DNA of 64,000 nucleotides from Heterostelium album PN500. Its lineage: Eukaryota > Evosea > Eumycetozoa > Acytosteliales > Acytosteliaceae. The translations under genes were made by a program, and so were the position numbers. Where the stretch lies: positions 1,550,001-1,614,000 of the forward strand of contig NW_008805065.1 in assembly GCF_000004825.1 (NCBI RefSeq). The letters run 5' to 3'. Numbering within the stretch: position 1 is the first letter of the stretch; each line of letters starts with the position of its first letter. Below the pieces are notes generated by a model. It ran no database searches, was not told the DNA's origin, and saw only the letters and a program-made list of their open reading frames with translations. Positions 1 to 11,590 of the stretch are shown in pieces.

Positions 1-234
1 TCTCTTTTTTTAGATTTGATTTGATTTCTTTTTTTTTTTTTTTTTTTTGAAAGTATCATATAATTATTGTAATAATAAATTTTTATCTAATCAATATAAA
101 ATCAAAAGAGGATATATCCTATATTCAAATTATAGTTACAAAATAGTAAAAGGGCGATCGAAAAAAGTTAACATATACAGAACATATTTTTTTATAAAGT
201 ATTCCAATTTGAATTTGATTTAGAGTGAAATAGG

Positions 235-3117
235 ATGAATAGTACACAAGCAGCACAGACTGCAACTCAAATCATTGCAAAGATCAAGTCGAAGGAATTC
301 AAAGATCGTTTGAATGGCTATGAGGAGATGTTGAATCTGTTTTCAACGTTGCCCGACGGTAACGCTCCAGAGTTTCTCAGATTGTCACCGGCCTTTGAAA
401 AGTATCTGTTGGTCGATCCGCAACCCGCCAACAAAGACAAAGGTCTGCAGGTGTTGATGGTGTTTCTCGATCGAGCGGTGTGTCTAACGAATCCGACGGC
501 CATTGCAAACAGCTATATCAACGACCTCACACTGGCACTGATTGAAAATGGGCTGAATAGCACGCGTGACTCGACCAAAGTCAAAACGATCGATGCCATC
601 TTGATGTTGATCGAAGTGGTTGGACCCGATCAGGTTCTCAATCTGCTCTGCAACGTCGGATGCACCCACAAAACACCAAAGATTGCAACCTACTCGGTGT
701 TTACACTGAAGGAGATCGTCCGACAATTCGGAAGCACTCTTATCAACATCGAGCCAATCATGACACAACTTGCCAATGCATTCGAACATCAGACCAAAGA
801 GGTGAGATCTGAAGCATTGGCATTGGCAGTGGAGCTGTATCTCTGGATAGGCGACGCATTGGTACAACACTTGAAATCACTCAGACCTTCACAGCTCAAA
901 GAGTTAGAATCATCGATCAACTCATTACCAGCCAATCGTGAAGTACCAGTTCCACTTCGTAGCATTAGAAATAACAGATATTCATCGTCATCATCTTCAG
1001 CATCAGCAGCAACATCAACATCGGCAACAATTTCAAATTCCACTACCATACCACAACCACCACCTCAACAGCAACAACAACAACCACAATCAATATTGAA
1101 ATCATCAAGTTCGAAAATATCAAATACACCCTCATCCATCACAACAAACTCGAATTCACCACCAAATTCCATTTCAAACTCCCCACCAAACTCGATAACT
1201 AAATCGAATGTATTTTCAAGTCCACAATCTACACCTACAAAACAACAACAACAACAACCATTACAACAACAACAACCATTGAATCAATCACAAACTCCTG
1301 GTCTTGCAGCAACAACAACAACTAATAATAACTATGATATTGGATTACAGAATCAACTTTTACAGTTCTATCAGACATCGGAGGATCCCTCTTGGAGTGT
1401 TAGAAAGCAAGCTATTACAGAACTCTTGATACCATTGATCTCTAGTGAGAAGATCTCTCAGTTGGTTCACTATGATTATCAAAAGATATCATCTACACTT
1501 GCCAAGCTTCTTGGCGACCCAAATATATTTGTCATTCTCACTTGTATCAATGCACTCGAGTTACTTGTAAAAAGACTCTCAAAAGATATATTTTTCAATT
1601 ATATTATATCACTTGTACCTATAATGGTAAGATATAACCATTATTATATATATATGTGATAATACTAACTTTTAAACAAAATACCTATGATTATTATTAT
1701 TATAGCTCGATAGTTTTAAAGAGAAAAGACCTCAACTTTGTGATTCAATTCATGCATGTTTAAATACAATAATGGATAAACAATTAAGAATTAATGATGT
1801 TTTAGATTGTAAATATTATTTATTATTTTTAGAAACTTGTTAAACATTTGACAAATTCATTAACTAAATGCTATAATTTATAGTTATTTTAGAGATTTTA
1901 ATTAATAGTAAAGTTAGCAAACTTAAATTTGAAGTATTATTCTGGTTTAAGAGATTAATACTTAATTCACATGCACAAACTTATAAGGATAAATTACCTT
2001 CAATTATAAGTGCTTTAATATTAGTAAGTTGTTTATTAATTTGGATACAATTAACTTAATAATTTTTTTTTAACACGAAAATATATATAGAATTTAGATG
2101 ATAGTTTAAAAGAAAATAGAGATATTTCAATTGTAAATATATGTACATTAACAGTTATATTTAATGAAAAAGAGGTGTTTCCAATGCTGGAGAATAAATT
2201 GGATGAAACAAAAATGACTTTGATCAAAGATGGAATTAAGGATGTCGTTATTCCCACTCCGCATTGGTCGCGTTCCAAAAAGAATGGAATGCAATTCTCA
2301 CCGCGAGCACCTTCGAAACTTGGTGGTCCCAATTCAAATATGGCTGGATCGCCGGGTGGCAGTAGCTACATGTTCAATGGCAATGGCGGCGTCGGCAGCG
2401 GCAACGCGCAGTCGCCAATGATGGAGAACAAGAAATTCAGTCGTCACTCTGTCAATATCTCAGAGTATCGCGCCAACAAACCAGCGGTCGACAGCGACAA
2501 CAGCAGTCAAGGTGAGACTTCCTCCTCGAAGCAAATCAAAGAGTTGCAACAGGAACTCGAGGAATTCAACCAGAAGATGTCAGAGAAATTGAAATACTTG
2601 ATGCGGTCGTCCGAAGAGGAGACCTGTTTGCTGCACGAGCAGATTGCGCTTCAGCGCCAACAGTTCGAAGCTGAGCAGCACTCGGAAGACGCCAAGTTCT
2701 ACGAGACACTCAATATGGAGTTAACCAAGGAGCTGCAGTCGGAGCGCGACAAGAAGAAGGATTTGCTCCTCAGAATCGAGGATCTCGAGATACAGATGAA
2801 CAACGCACAGCACTCGCAAGTCAAGATCATCAACGAGAGACAGCGACTCTTGGATCAACTCGCCCAGAAAGCCGAGGAGATCGAAGAGCTCAACGAGATG
2901 ATAATGAGCGATGAACAGATGCGCGACGATCTCATGGATGAAATCGAGCGACTCAAGGGTAGCACTATCACCGTAGGATCACTTCACGATCCCAACCGTT
3001 ATCTTGTTGAACTTCCAAAGCATCTCATCGACAAACTACCGTCCGACGAACTAGAGCTATTCGAAGAAGTATTCTTAGCAAACGTTAGAATTATTCAAGA
3101 AGCTAAATTAAATCATC

Positions 3118-3154
<37 letters not shown>

Positions 3155-3167
3155 GCAACAACAATAG
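235..3167 (+). CDS. Short XMAP215/Stu2-type TOG-domain microtubule protein
   Basis: Four exons: 235-1626, 1706-1808, 1884-2023, 2091-3167, about 903 aa. Residues 1-230 read as a TOG1 array of HEAT repeats. They open with SKEFKDRLNGYEEMLNLF and close with VRSEALALAVELYLWIGDAL followed by SQLKELESSINSLP, close to the end of XMAP215/ch-TOG TOG1. A Ser/Gln/Asn-rich linker (about 250-375) follows, then a second HEAT block (about 375-620) containing LDSFKEKRPQLCDSI, like TOG2. After a Gly/Ser linker comes a long coiled coil (about 665-790, starting KQIKELQQELEEF) and a poly-Gln tail. Family members bind tubulin and act as microtubule polymerases. Two TOGs plus basic/Ser linker plus coiled coil is the layout of yeast Stu2 and Dis1, whereas D. 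discoideum CP224 is a five-TOG 224-kDa protein. This is therefore either a second, short paralogue or a divergent relative. Family call firm; polymerase activity inferred. Confidence 0.8.
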
Positions 3168-3910
3168 TAACAATAACAAAAATGATAATAAACAGATTTA
3201 ACACTATTATATATATTCACAAGTGATTATCTTTTGTTTTCAAACATCAATAAATCGAAAAAAAAAAAAAAAAAGAAAAAAAAACAAATAAACATTGTAA
3301 TCAATATCAAATAAACTTGATATATAAATGTAAAAACGAGTGTGTAATAATAGATGCATCGATCACATTACATTACATTTTATATTATCTGTTTCATTAT
3401 TTAAACCGCCAATTTCTAAATGAAAACATATAAATCTCATTTTTTTTTTTTTTTGACAAACAATTTTATTACAATTTTTTTTTTTTTTTTTTTTTGAGTT
3501 TTTTTCATTCACACCTTTTTAAAAAACGTTGTCGTATATTTTTTTATAAAAATTTTAATTTTATTTATTTTTTTTTTTTAAATAAATAACACAATTGTGT
3601 ATAATTCCTTTTTTTCTATTTATTTAATTTTTTTATTTTTCAAACACATCTTTCTTTCTCTCTTTCTTTTTCAACACCAACTACAATAACAAAAAAAAAA
3701 AACGTCATTATAACTCAAGAAAAAAAAAAAAGTAATAATCTAAAAAAAAAAAAAAAAATTGTGTCAGATAGACTAAAAAACCACACCAAAGAACAACTAA
3801 TAACATAATAACATTTTAGATAAGCAGCAGTTCCGACATTAGTATATTGCGATTATACATATATATTTTTAGCTTAATTTAGATAACACCTCTAAGTTTG
3901 CAAATTTTAT
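3168..3910. other. Intergenic, 3' flank of TOG gene and casK upstream region
   Basis: 743 bp made largely of A and T runs (for example near 3260-3285, 3440-3495, 3690-3760), which is typical of dictyostelid promoters. No gene or RNA seen. Confidence 0.5.
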
Positions 3911-5254
3911 ATGTCAGGTACAATGTCTAGCCATTCTAAAAGACAAAAGAATCGTATTCTTCGAAATAAAGCAAGAATCTATTGCGATGTCAACTATAAC
4001 AAACCAAAAGAATATTGGAACTACGAAGCTCTTACTGTAGATTGGGGGTATGCATAAGAATTGATCGCGAATCCGATTGAATCGAATTGAATCTGATTAG
4101 ATTGAAATTGATCGATCAAAAAGAAATAGTAGCCGTACTAACTAATATTTTTACTTATTATTATTATTATTATTATCATCACACAGATTACAAGATGATT
4201 ATGAAATTGTAAGAAAGATTGGTCGTGGAAAATACTCTGAGGTATTCGAAGGAGCTCACAGCAAGAACAACGAGAAATGCGTAATCAAAGTACTCAAACC
4301 AGTAAAGAAGAAGAAGATCAAGAGAGAAATTAAAATCTTGCAAAATCTCTGTGGAGGACCAAATATCATTACATTGTTGGACGTCGTACGAGATCCACAG
4401 TCGAAAACACCATCGCTCATCTTTGAATACATTAACAATACCGATTTCAAACATCTAGCGCCGACTCTCACCGACTTTGACGTGAGATATTACATTTTGG
4501 AGTTGTTGTATGCTCTCGACCACTGTCACTCGAATGGAATCATGCATCGTGACGTCAAACCAAGCAACGTCATGATCGACCACCAGAAACGAAAGCTTTA
4601 CCTCATCGATTGGGGTCTCGCTGAATTCTACCACCCCAACCAAGACTACAACGTCAGAGTTGCCTCTCGTCCATACAAAGGACCAGAGTTACTCGTCGAC
4701 ATGGAGGATTACGATTATAGTTTAGATATGTGGAGTCTTGGATGTATGTTTGCAGGAATGGTATGTGATATCTATAAATTTAACTTATAATAATTACTAT
4801 CAATTTATTATCAAGTTTTAAACTAATCTTTTTATTCATTCATTGATATTAGCTCTTCCAAAAAGATCCATTCTTCCACGGACATGATAATATTGATCAA
4901 TTAGTAAAGATTGTTAAGGTTTTGGGTACAGATGAATTTTATGCCTATTTAAATAAATATGGAATTGTAATCGATTCAACATTACAAAGTATTTTGGGAA
5001 AGTAAGTAGATCTTTGATCAAAAGTTTTGTAGGTAGAATGAAATACTTATATTTTATATTATAATTATTTTAGACACCCAAAGAAACCATGGGCCAAATT
5101 CATCACCAATGACAATAAAAACCTTGCTGTACCAGAGGCAATCGATTTCTTGGATAAATTGCTACGTTATGATCCAGCTGAGAGATTAACCACCAAAGAA
5201 GCTATGGAACACCCATATTTCAAGCTTTTAGTTCACAACAGACAACAAAACTAA
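3911..5254 (+). CDS. casK: Casein kinase 2 catalytic subunit alpha
   Basis: Exons 3911-4047, 4187-4760, 4853-5001 and 5074-5254 give 346 aa. CK2 alpha is a constitutively active Ser/Thr kinase, a tetramer with two beta subunits, in nucleus and cytoplasm. The family is unmistakable: glycine loop [11 protein letters not shown], the basic stretch [23 protein letters not shown], catalytic loop [16 protein letters not shown] (not DFG), [19 protein letters not shown] and the C-terminal [21 protein letters not shown]. Length matches the family (about 340-390 aa). One oddity is that the activation segment reads [10 protein letters not shown] where CK2 orthologues have SRYFKGPELL or SRYYKGPELL, so a conserved Tyr is Pro. 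The first Met at 3911 is chosen because it gives the usual short, basic N-terminus ([20 protein letters not shown]). A second Met lies four codons on. Confidence 0.95.
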
Positions 5255-5849
5255 AATTATAATAATAACAATAATAGCAATAATAATAATAATTATAATA
5301 ATTATAATCTAATAATAAACGTATAATGAATCAATTAACCAAACAAACAACTACAACAAACAAAAAAAAAAAAAAAGAAAAGCAAAAAAAAAAAAGAAAT
5401 ACAAAAAACTAACTACTTAGAGAGAGAGAGAAAAGAAAGAGAGAGAAAAGAGAAAGAAATAGAGAGACTATCAACAAAAGCAAACACAAACAAAAATATA
5501 GGTTTGGTTAATTTGATTTGTCGATCGACTTTTAATCACTTGTTAAATTCAACAACCCAACCCAACCCATACCCATACCAATCACAAATACTCTATCACA
5601 AACACAAATCAAACATGTCCTTTTAAAAAAGAGTAATATTACTATTCCTCTTCCCAGAATATTACAAACTATTAAATTAAAAAGTTTATTTTTATCCAAA
5701 AACAAAAAGAAACAAATAATTATTTATAATATTATATTATAGTATTATATATATACTAAATTTTAATCTATTTTATTTAAATAATATTCATATGTACAAC
5801 TTGTTCTATTCTAATTCTTACTTTTAAAATAAAATTAAAAAAACTACAT
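5255..5849. other. Convergent 3' flanks of casK and the tetraspan gene
   Basis: 595 bp. Includes a purine-only GA-rich tract at about 5418-5467 and A runs. No coding potential or RNA structure recognised. Confidence 0.5.
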
Positions 5850-6591
5850 TTAAATCTCTGTTTCCAATACTTCGTTGTCTTCTGACAGTGGAACAGAGAC
5901 GATATCTACTTTGGTATTTTCGTTATATGCTTGATATTTAATAGTTAAAACAGCCCATATCTATTTAATTTGAAATTGATTATAGTATTAGTCATTATTT
6001 AGTTGATTGTTTTAAATAGGTGATTGTTTACCATTGCAAAGAAAAGAGTCATAACAGCCCAAGCTATATCTTCTTTACGTTTATAGTCGATGTAGAACAT
6101 CAATGAAACACCACTGACCAAAACCAATGAAAAACATAAAACCAATTTGAGGTTAACCATGATTCTCTCTCTCTTTGAGCTTGCACTTGCATTTAATCTC
6201 TGATAACCTGGTGCTGATCTATAATAATACTATATAGTAATGACCACCATTATTGTCAATATTCAAACCTAAATCAAACAAACAACAACATCGCAACATG
6301 TTGTTTTAAACTTACCCATATATCAGCAACCAATAGAAAAGCAGCAACACAACTAATCAACGGTAGATAAAGTACACCTGCATCTCCTTTAGCAGAATAA
6401 ACTAGAAATGATATCAGACATGCCACCTATATTAATAGTAACATAACATAGCATAATAAAAACATAATAATTATTATCAATACAATGAATATCTAATTGT
6501 TATTATGATTCAAAGCTTTGATTCTTACACCCCAAGCAAAAGGTACTCCCAATTTAATGAGATCCAACTTTGATAAATTAAATGGTAACAT
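5850..6591 (-). CDS. Four-helix membrane protein of unknown function
   Basis: Four exons on the minus strand: 6591-6529, 6426-6316, 6229-6032 and 5960-5850, all joined in phase 0, give 160 aa. I do not recognise the family. Four hydrophobic segments are visible: near residues 13-33 (LIKLGVPFAWGVACLISFLV), 38-58 (GVLYLPLISCVAAFLLVADIW), 84-103 (NLKLVLCFSLVLVSGVSLMF) and 112-131 (AWAVMTLFFAMIWAVLTI). Between helices 2 and 3 is a charged loop with YYYRSAPGYQRLNASASSKR, and the tail is acidic (VPLSEDNEVLETEI). The layout resembles MARVEL/CASP-type small tetraspan proteins, but no signature motif was seen. Exons carry clean GTAAG/GTAAA donors and TAG acceptors. Exon 3 is taken to start at 6229 because this keeps the frame open. 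A 26-bp perfect palindrome lies about 195 bp upstream of the start codon. Confidence 0.75.
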
Positions 6592-7264
6592 AACTAACTT
6601 TATGATTCTATTTAAATCTATATAATATATAAAATTGTTTGTCAAATAACTAGCTTTAATGAATAACTATTTAATAAATAATTTTGAGTTGCAATGAATA
6701 TAAATATGATTGATTTCGAACGTTCAATTACTTATCAATAAATAATTAGAATTATTTAATTTTTAATTTATTTTTAAATATTTGCACTGGTTATAAAATT
6801 TTATAACCAGTAAATATTCATATGAATTCTCAACATTTCGAAATTTAAATTAGAAGTGATTATGCCAACAATGGTTTTGTTTAACTACAGGATAATTAAA
6901 TATCTATGCTTTTAATTAAGACAGTAATATCATAGCTCAGTATTAAAATAGTAATAGTATAGTTAGAAAAAATAATAATAACAATACCTGCTGTGGTTTT
7001 TTGATTAATTAAAGTTTGACTTGAATTGACTGTGGACCACTAACATTTTTGATTTAATGTCTGTTTCTTTATAATTATCTATTTACAAAATGTTTTGACT
7101 ATTAAATTTATTAGGAAATGTTTGTTGTTTGTTACGATATATGTAACAAAATTGGATTGGATTGAGTTGATTGATTGGAAAAAAAAGGTAGCAGCTGCAG
7201 TTTGATTACTATCTATATGTTTTGATTTGATTTGATAATGATATGATATATTATATAATATAAA
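6592..7264. other. Intergenic: promoter side of the tetraspan gene, 3' side of rab4
   Basis: AT-rich non-coding DNA of 673 bp. The only structured signal seen is the 26-bp perfect palindrome at 6786-6811, annotated separately. No ORF of weight. Confidence 0.6.
6786..6811. repeat. 26-bp perfect palindrome
   Basis: The half-site ACTGGTTATAAAA is followed at once by its exact reverse complement, with no spacer. It lies in the upstream region of the minus-strand gene 5850-6591. It could be a dimeric protein-binding site or a cruciform or hairpin former. Function unknown. Confidence 0.85.
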
Positions 7265-8250
<986 letters not shown>

Positions 8251-8527
8251 ATTCACCATTTGCAAATTGTCTTTTTATTTATTTATTTATTTATTAATTT
8301 TATAACTATATATATATATATTAATGTTTGCAAATTGATAAACACTTTTTAGTAACCTTACCTTACAAAATCGATTGAATTGAATTAAAATATAAAATAA
8401 AAAAATCAATTTTAAAAAAACTCTAATGAAAAATCAAAGGTCAAAAAAAAAAAATGCGACATTGCAAAGTAATTTAACACATTTTTAAATGAATATCTTT
8501 CCTTTAAAATGAATATCATAATAACAT

Positions 8528-9840
8528 TTATTCACCATTCTCATCTGAGTTGTTTGTATGGGTTTTAGTATTAGTATTATTGGTAGTGTTGGTGGTGGTG
8601 GTGGTACAACTTTTTACACCTCTTTTAGGTACTTTATAAACTTGTCTAATATTTATGTTGATACGTCTGTTCTTTTCTTTCATCCAATGAACTTGCCATC
8701 GATATTCATCGTCTTCTTTCGAGTCGTCGAGTAGACCTGCATCGAACGAATCCTCGACAATTCTTGCAACACCATGGTAACAGTACCGTGATCTACCGCC
8801 CATAATAACAATATCACCACTCCTTATAAAGATTGGCACTGGTGCGACATCCTTTGTCTCTGCACCCATTAAAAAGACAGCGGTACTTCCAAAACTAATA
8901 GAAACGATCGGTTTCTCCATTTCCTCTTCGGCATCGTCCAAATGGCCACCCATCACTGAATCCTCAGAATAGAAATTGACAATAGCAGCTTCAGCCACAT
9001 AAGGATCGTATTTAGTTGCTTTTGCGATATGTGTTACCAATTCATGTAAATCTAGATTCATTCCGCATTGAGTAAAAGTTAGTTAACTTCTATTGATTCT
9101 ATTCTAATCTAAGTTATTTGTATCATTCTTCTTTTATTACCATTTGGTATTTCTTCGTAAAAGTCTTCAGAGTAATCTCTTGATGTCCATTGATACTGAT
9201 ATCCCAGAGTTGCCCACGCCAGCTTATCCAATAAAGATCTATAAGATGGTAATTCTTCACCGTTTTTATCTAATGGTCTATTTTGTTGTTGTTCATTTTG
9301 TTTTTGCTGTTGTTGTTGTTGTTGTTTAAATTCAGATTGTGCATTACTCCAGAGATCTTTTATTTCACCATGAAAGAGACTGAGGTTTGTGAGGTTTGGT
9401 GGTTCAACATAGTGTTCGAGAGCATCTTTTATCCATTTACGTTGTTGTCGCGCTGTGAATACCGATGGTATAAAGTAGAATCCGGGATAGTATGCGAGAC
9501 CGTAGACACGCCAACTCGATGGATTCGAATAGTATGGTGAATCAACTGCTATTGTCGAGACATTCGTTGCAATACCACTACTGCTGCTAGCAGTCGTCTG
9601 TGCTGAATAGTCAATGATTCTCTTTTTGTTCAGTTCATTGTTTCTCTCTAGATTATGATAGTCCAACACCGAGGAGTAGTCTATCGGTGGTCGTTTGTCC
9701 TTCGGTAGTATCTTCCCACGTTCATTCTTTGTTTGTTGTCTAAACATTTTCTGTACTTTCATATACTCTGATGTGTTACCACCACCACCACCACCACCAC
9801 CACCCCCACTACTTCCTCCATTCTTTTCAACTTTATACAT
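8528..9840 (-). CDS. alkbh1: ALKBH1-type Fe(II)/2-oxoglutarate dioxygenase
   Basis: Two exons, 9840-9141 and 9051-8528, joined in phase 1 (reads [16 protein letters not shown]), about 407 aa. The AlkB core has strand [11 protein letters not shown], HxD iron ligands in GGHLDDAE, the distal His in YCYHGVAR, and a 2-oxoglutarate Arg in RININIRQ, the counterpart of RMNVTVRQ in ALKBH1. [16 protein letters not shown] and [14 protein letters not shown] also follow ALKBH1 rather than ALKBH2/3/8. The family demethylates nucleic acids (tRNA m1A and 5-methyl-C oxidation in mammals; DNA 6mA is debated). Low-complexity runs include poly-Gly (residues 12-21), a Gln run near 180 and a Thr/Asn tail. The N-terminus is long for the family (about 110 residues before the conserved SWRVYGL). 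Substrate unknown here. Confidence 0.92.
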
Positions 9841-10352
9841 AATTCTATCTATCTATTTATTTACATCGGTCGCAACAAAGTCATTTTTTTCTTAATTAAT
9901 TTCAACAACATCGTAAATTTTTATTGTCTTTTTTTTTTTTTTTTCAGTAAGTATTTCTTATAATATAGACAAGCTCAAATGCAAAAGGAGATCCCAAGAT
10001 CTCTATTTTGTACTCTAGGTTATCATTAAATTGATTGAATTATGAAGATTTTGGAACTAGACACTTTCGCAATGGAATGACAGGCATGACCTTGAAGACT
10101 CTATATTTAGACAGATCAAAACACAATGGAGTTAAAATTTAAAGTTGGAGTAATAATGTATTAACTTTCTAGACACTAAATAAAAGACCTTCCCCTGAGG
10201 CAATTAAAAAAATTTAAACTGGTAAAACTATTTTAGCCAAGTATTGGGAAATTATTTTTATTGAATAAGAAATAGATCACGCAGATTGAGCATGGAACTA
10301 GGGAATAAAACCAAAGAAAGAGAGTTAGAAACACGATTGATAGGTGCACTAT
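9841..10352. other. Intergenic with a possible broken retroelement remnant
   Basis: About 510 bp without a gene. The part near 10030-10290 is less AT-rich and codes for short stretches (for example LELDTFAMEW) that faintly recall DIRS-like or other retroelement polyproteins. It is plainly broken and the family is uncertain. Confidence 0.2.
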
Positions 10353-10811
10353 TTAATGACTTACCGCCATGTTTTTCTGTGCCGTTTTGAGTAAAAATTT
10401 TAAATAATGTTTAAACCTAGTTTTTAAACCATCGTCAATCATTGTAGATCGATCTACAAAATCGAAAACAGTATGGTAGTGCGCCAAAATATATTGTGCC
10501 AGTTCTCGCGAGATTTTAGTTTTTTCTACATTCCCTCCTTCCAAATATCGTAATGTTATATCTCTTTTTTCCTCATTGACCTCTTTAGAGGCCCAAAAGA
10601 TACCCCCACTCTTATGAAAGTACTCTTGACAATCTATCAGTGTTTTGACACCAATAGCAAAAGTATTATCTTTATACTCTTCATAATGTGTTTGTATAAT
10701 AACTTGGAGTTCTAAAAAGTGTTCCTTTTTGAAGTTTGGTTGCCAAACTCCAAGTACATGATTGTCATCAACTTTAGTTCTGATACAAGATGTTCTTAAT
10801 ATCTTATACAT
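10353..10811 (-). CDS. Unknown 152-aa protein
   Basis: A single open frame of 152 aa that I do not recognise. It is mixed alpha/beta in composition, soluble, with no signal peptide or membrane segment and almost no low-complexity sequence, unlike many neighbours. Notable stretches are GVWQPNFKKEHFLELQVIIQ, IGVKTLIDCQEYFHKSGGIF and a helical, basic end KTRFKHYLKFLLKTAQKN. The stop lies five codons beyond a good splice donor (GTAAGT after 10365). If that is used, with an acceptor near 10255, the end becomes NMAFHAQSA instead of NMAVSH. The gene is divergent from sec23, with a 779-bp shared upstream region. Confidence 0.6.
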   Translation of the reverse strand: MYKILRTSCIRTKVDDNHVLGVWQPNFKKEHFLELQVIIQTHYEEYKDNTFAIGVKTLIDCQEYFHKSGGIFWASKEVNEEKRDITLRYLEGGNVEKTKISRELAQYILAHYHTVFDFVDRSTMIDDGLKTRFKHYLKFLLKTAQKNMAVSH

Positions 10812-11590
10812 TCTTTGTTATTTATTTATTTATAAAGAAACGAAAATTCAACATATCATCTTGATCACTTCTTACACTCTTGTTTGTAAAAAAAAAAAAA
10901 AAAAAAAAAGATATTTTTCAAATTTTTGAATATTTCGATTTAAATATCGTTTTGTTTTTTGGAAAATGATGGTCTTATTAAACGATATGTTTTGCATATT
11001 TAAGATCATTATAATATAGAATTGTTTTGTTTGAATAGTAATGATAATACTCTTTATTTCAAAATCTATGACTCACAAAAAACAAACAACCTTTTCCTTA
11101 GGTGGTACTATGATTGTTGTCAATTTTGATGACAAACAAACAAACAAACGATAACCTAAAGCTTAAGTTAAACTCTGTCTTACCTTTCTTGTCACTTGAA
11201 TAAGGCAAAGTTTAATACTCACACTTTTTTTGCAAAAAAAAAAAAAAAAAAAAATTGAACCTCAACTTTTATAAATGATGATTCATCACAAAAAAAAACT
11301 CCATACTGACTACCACACCATCAATAAAAAAAAAGTCAATATTTATAAACAAAACTAAAGAAAACTACTATATTTCTTTATTCATTTTTGTTTATTTTTA
11401 TATTGTTTTTTTTTATTTCTTTTTTCAATATAGTGTAATTTAATTCATATTCATATTTTACAAATAGTTTAGTTTAATTTTGTTAATACAATAATTTATA
11501 AAAATAGATCAAATATATATAAATATAGATAGAACAAAACAACAACAACAACAGGTTAGATAGATTGATTGATTAGCAAAACATAAAGAT
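10812..11590. promoter_or_regulatory. Shared upstream region of the 152-aa gene and sec23
   Basis: Divergent intergenic region with oligo-A runs at about 10889-10908 and 11235-11254, and T-rich stretches typical of dictyostelid promoters. No binding site is named. A CAA-rich 5' UTR precedes the sec23 start. Confidence 0.4.
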
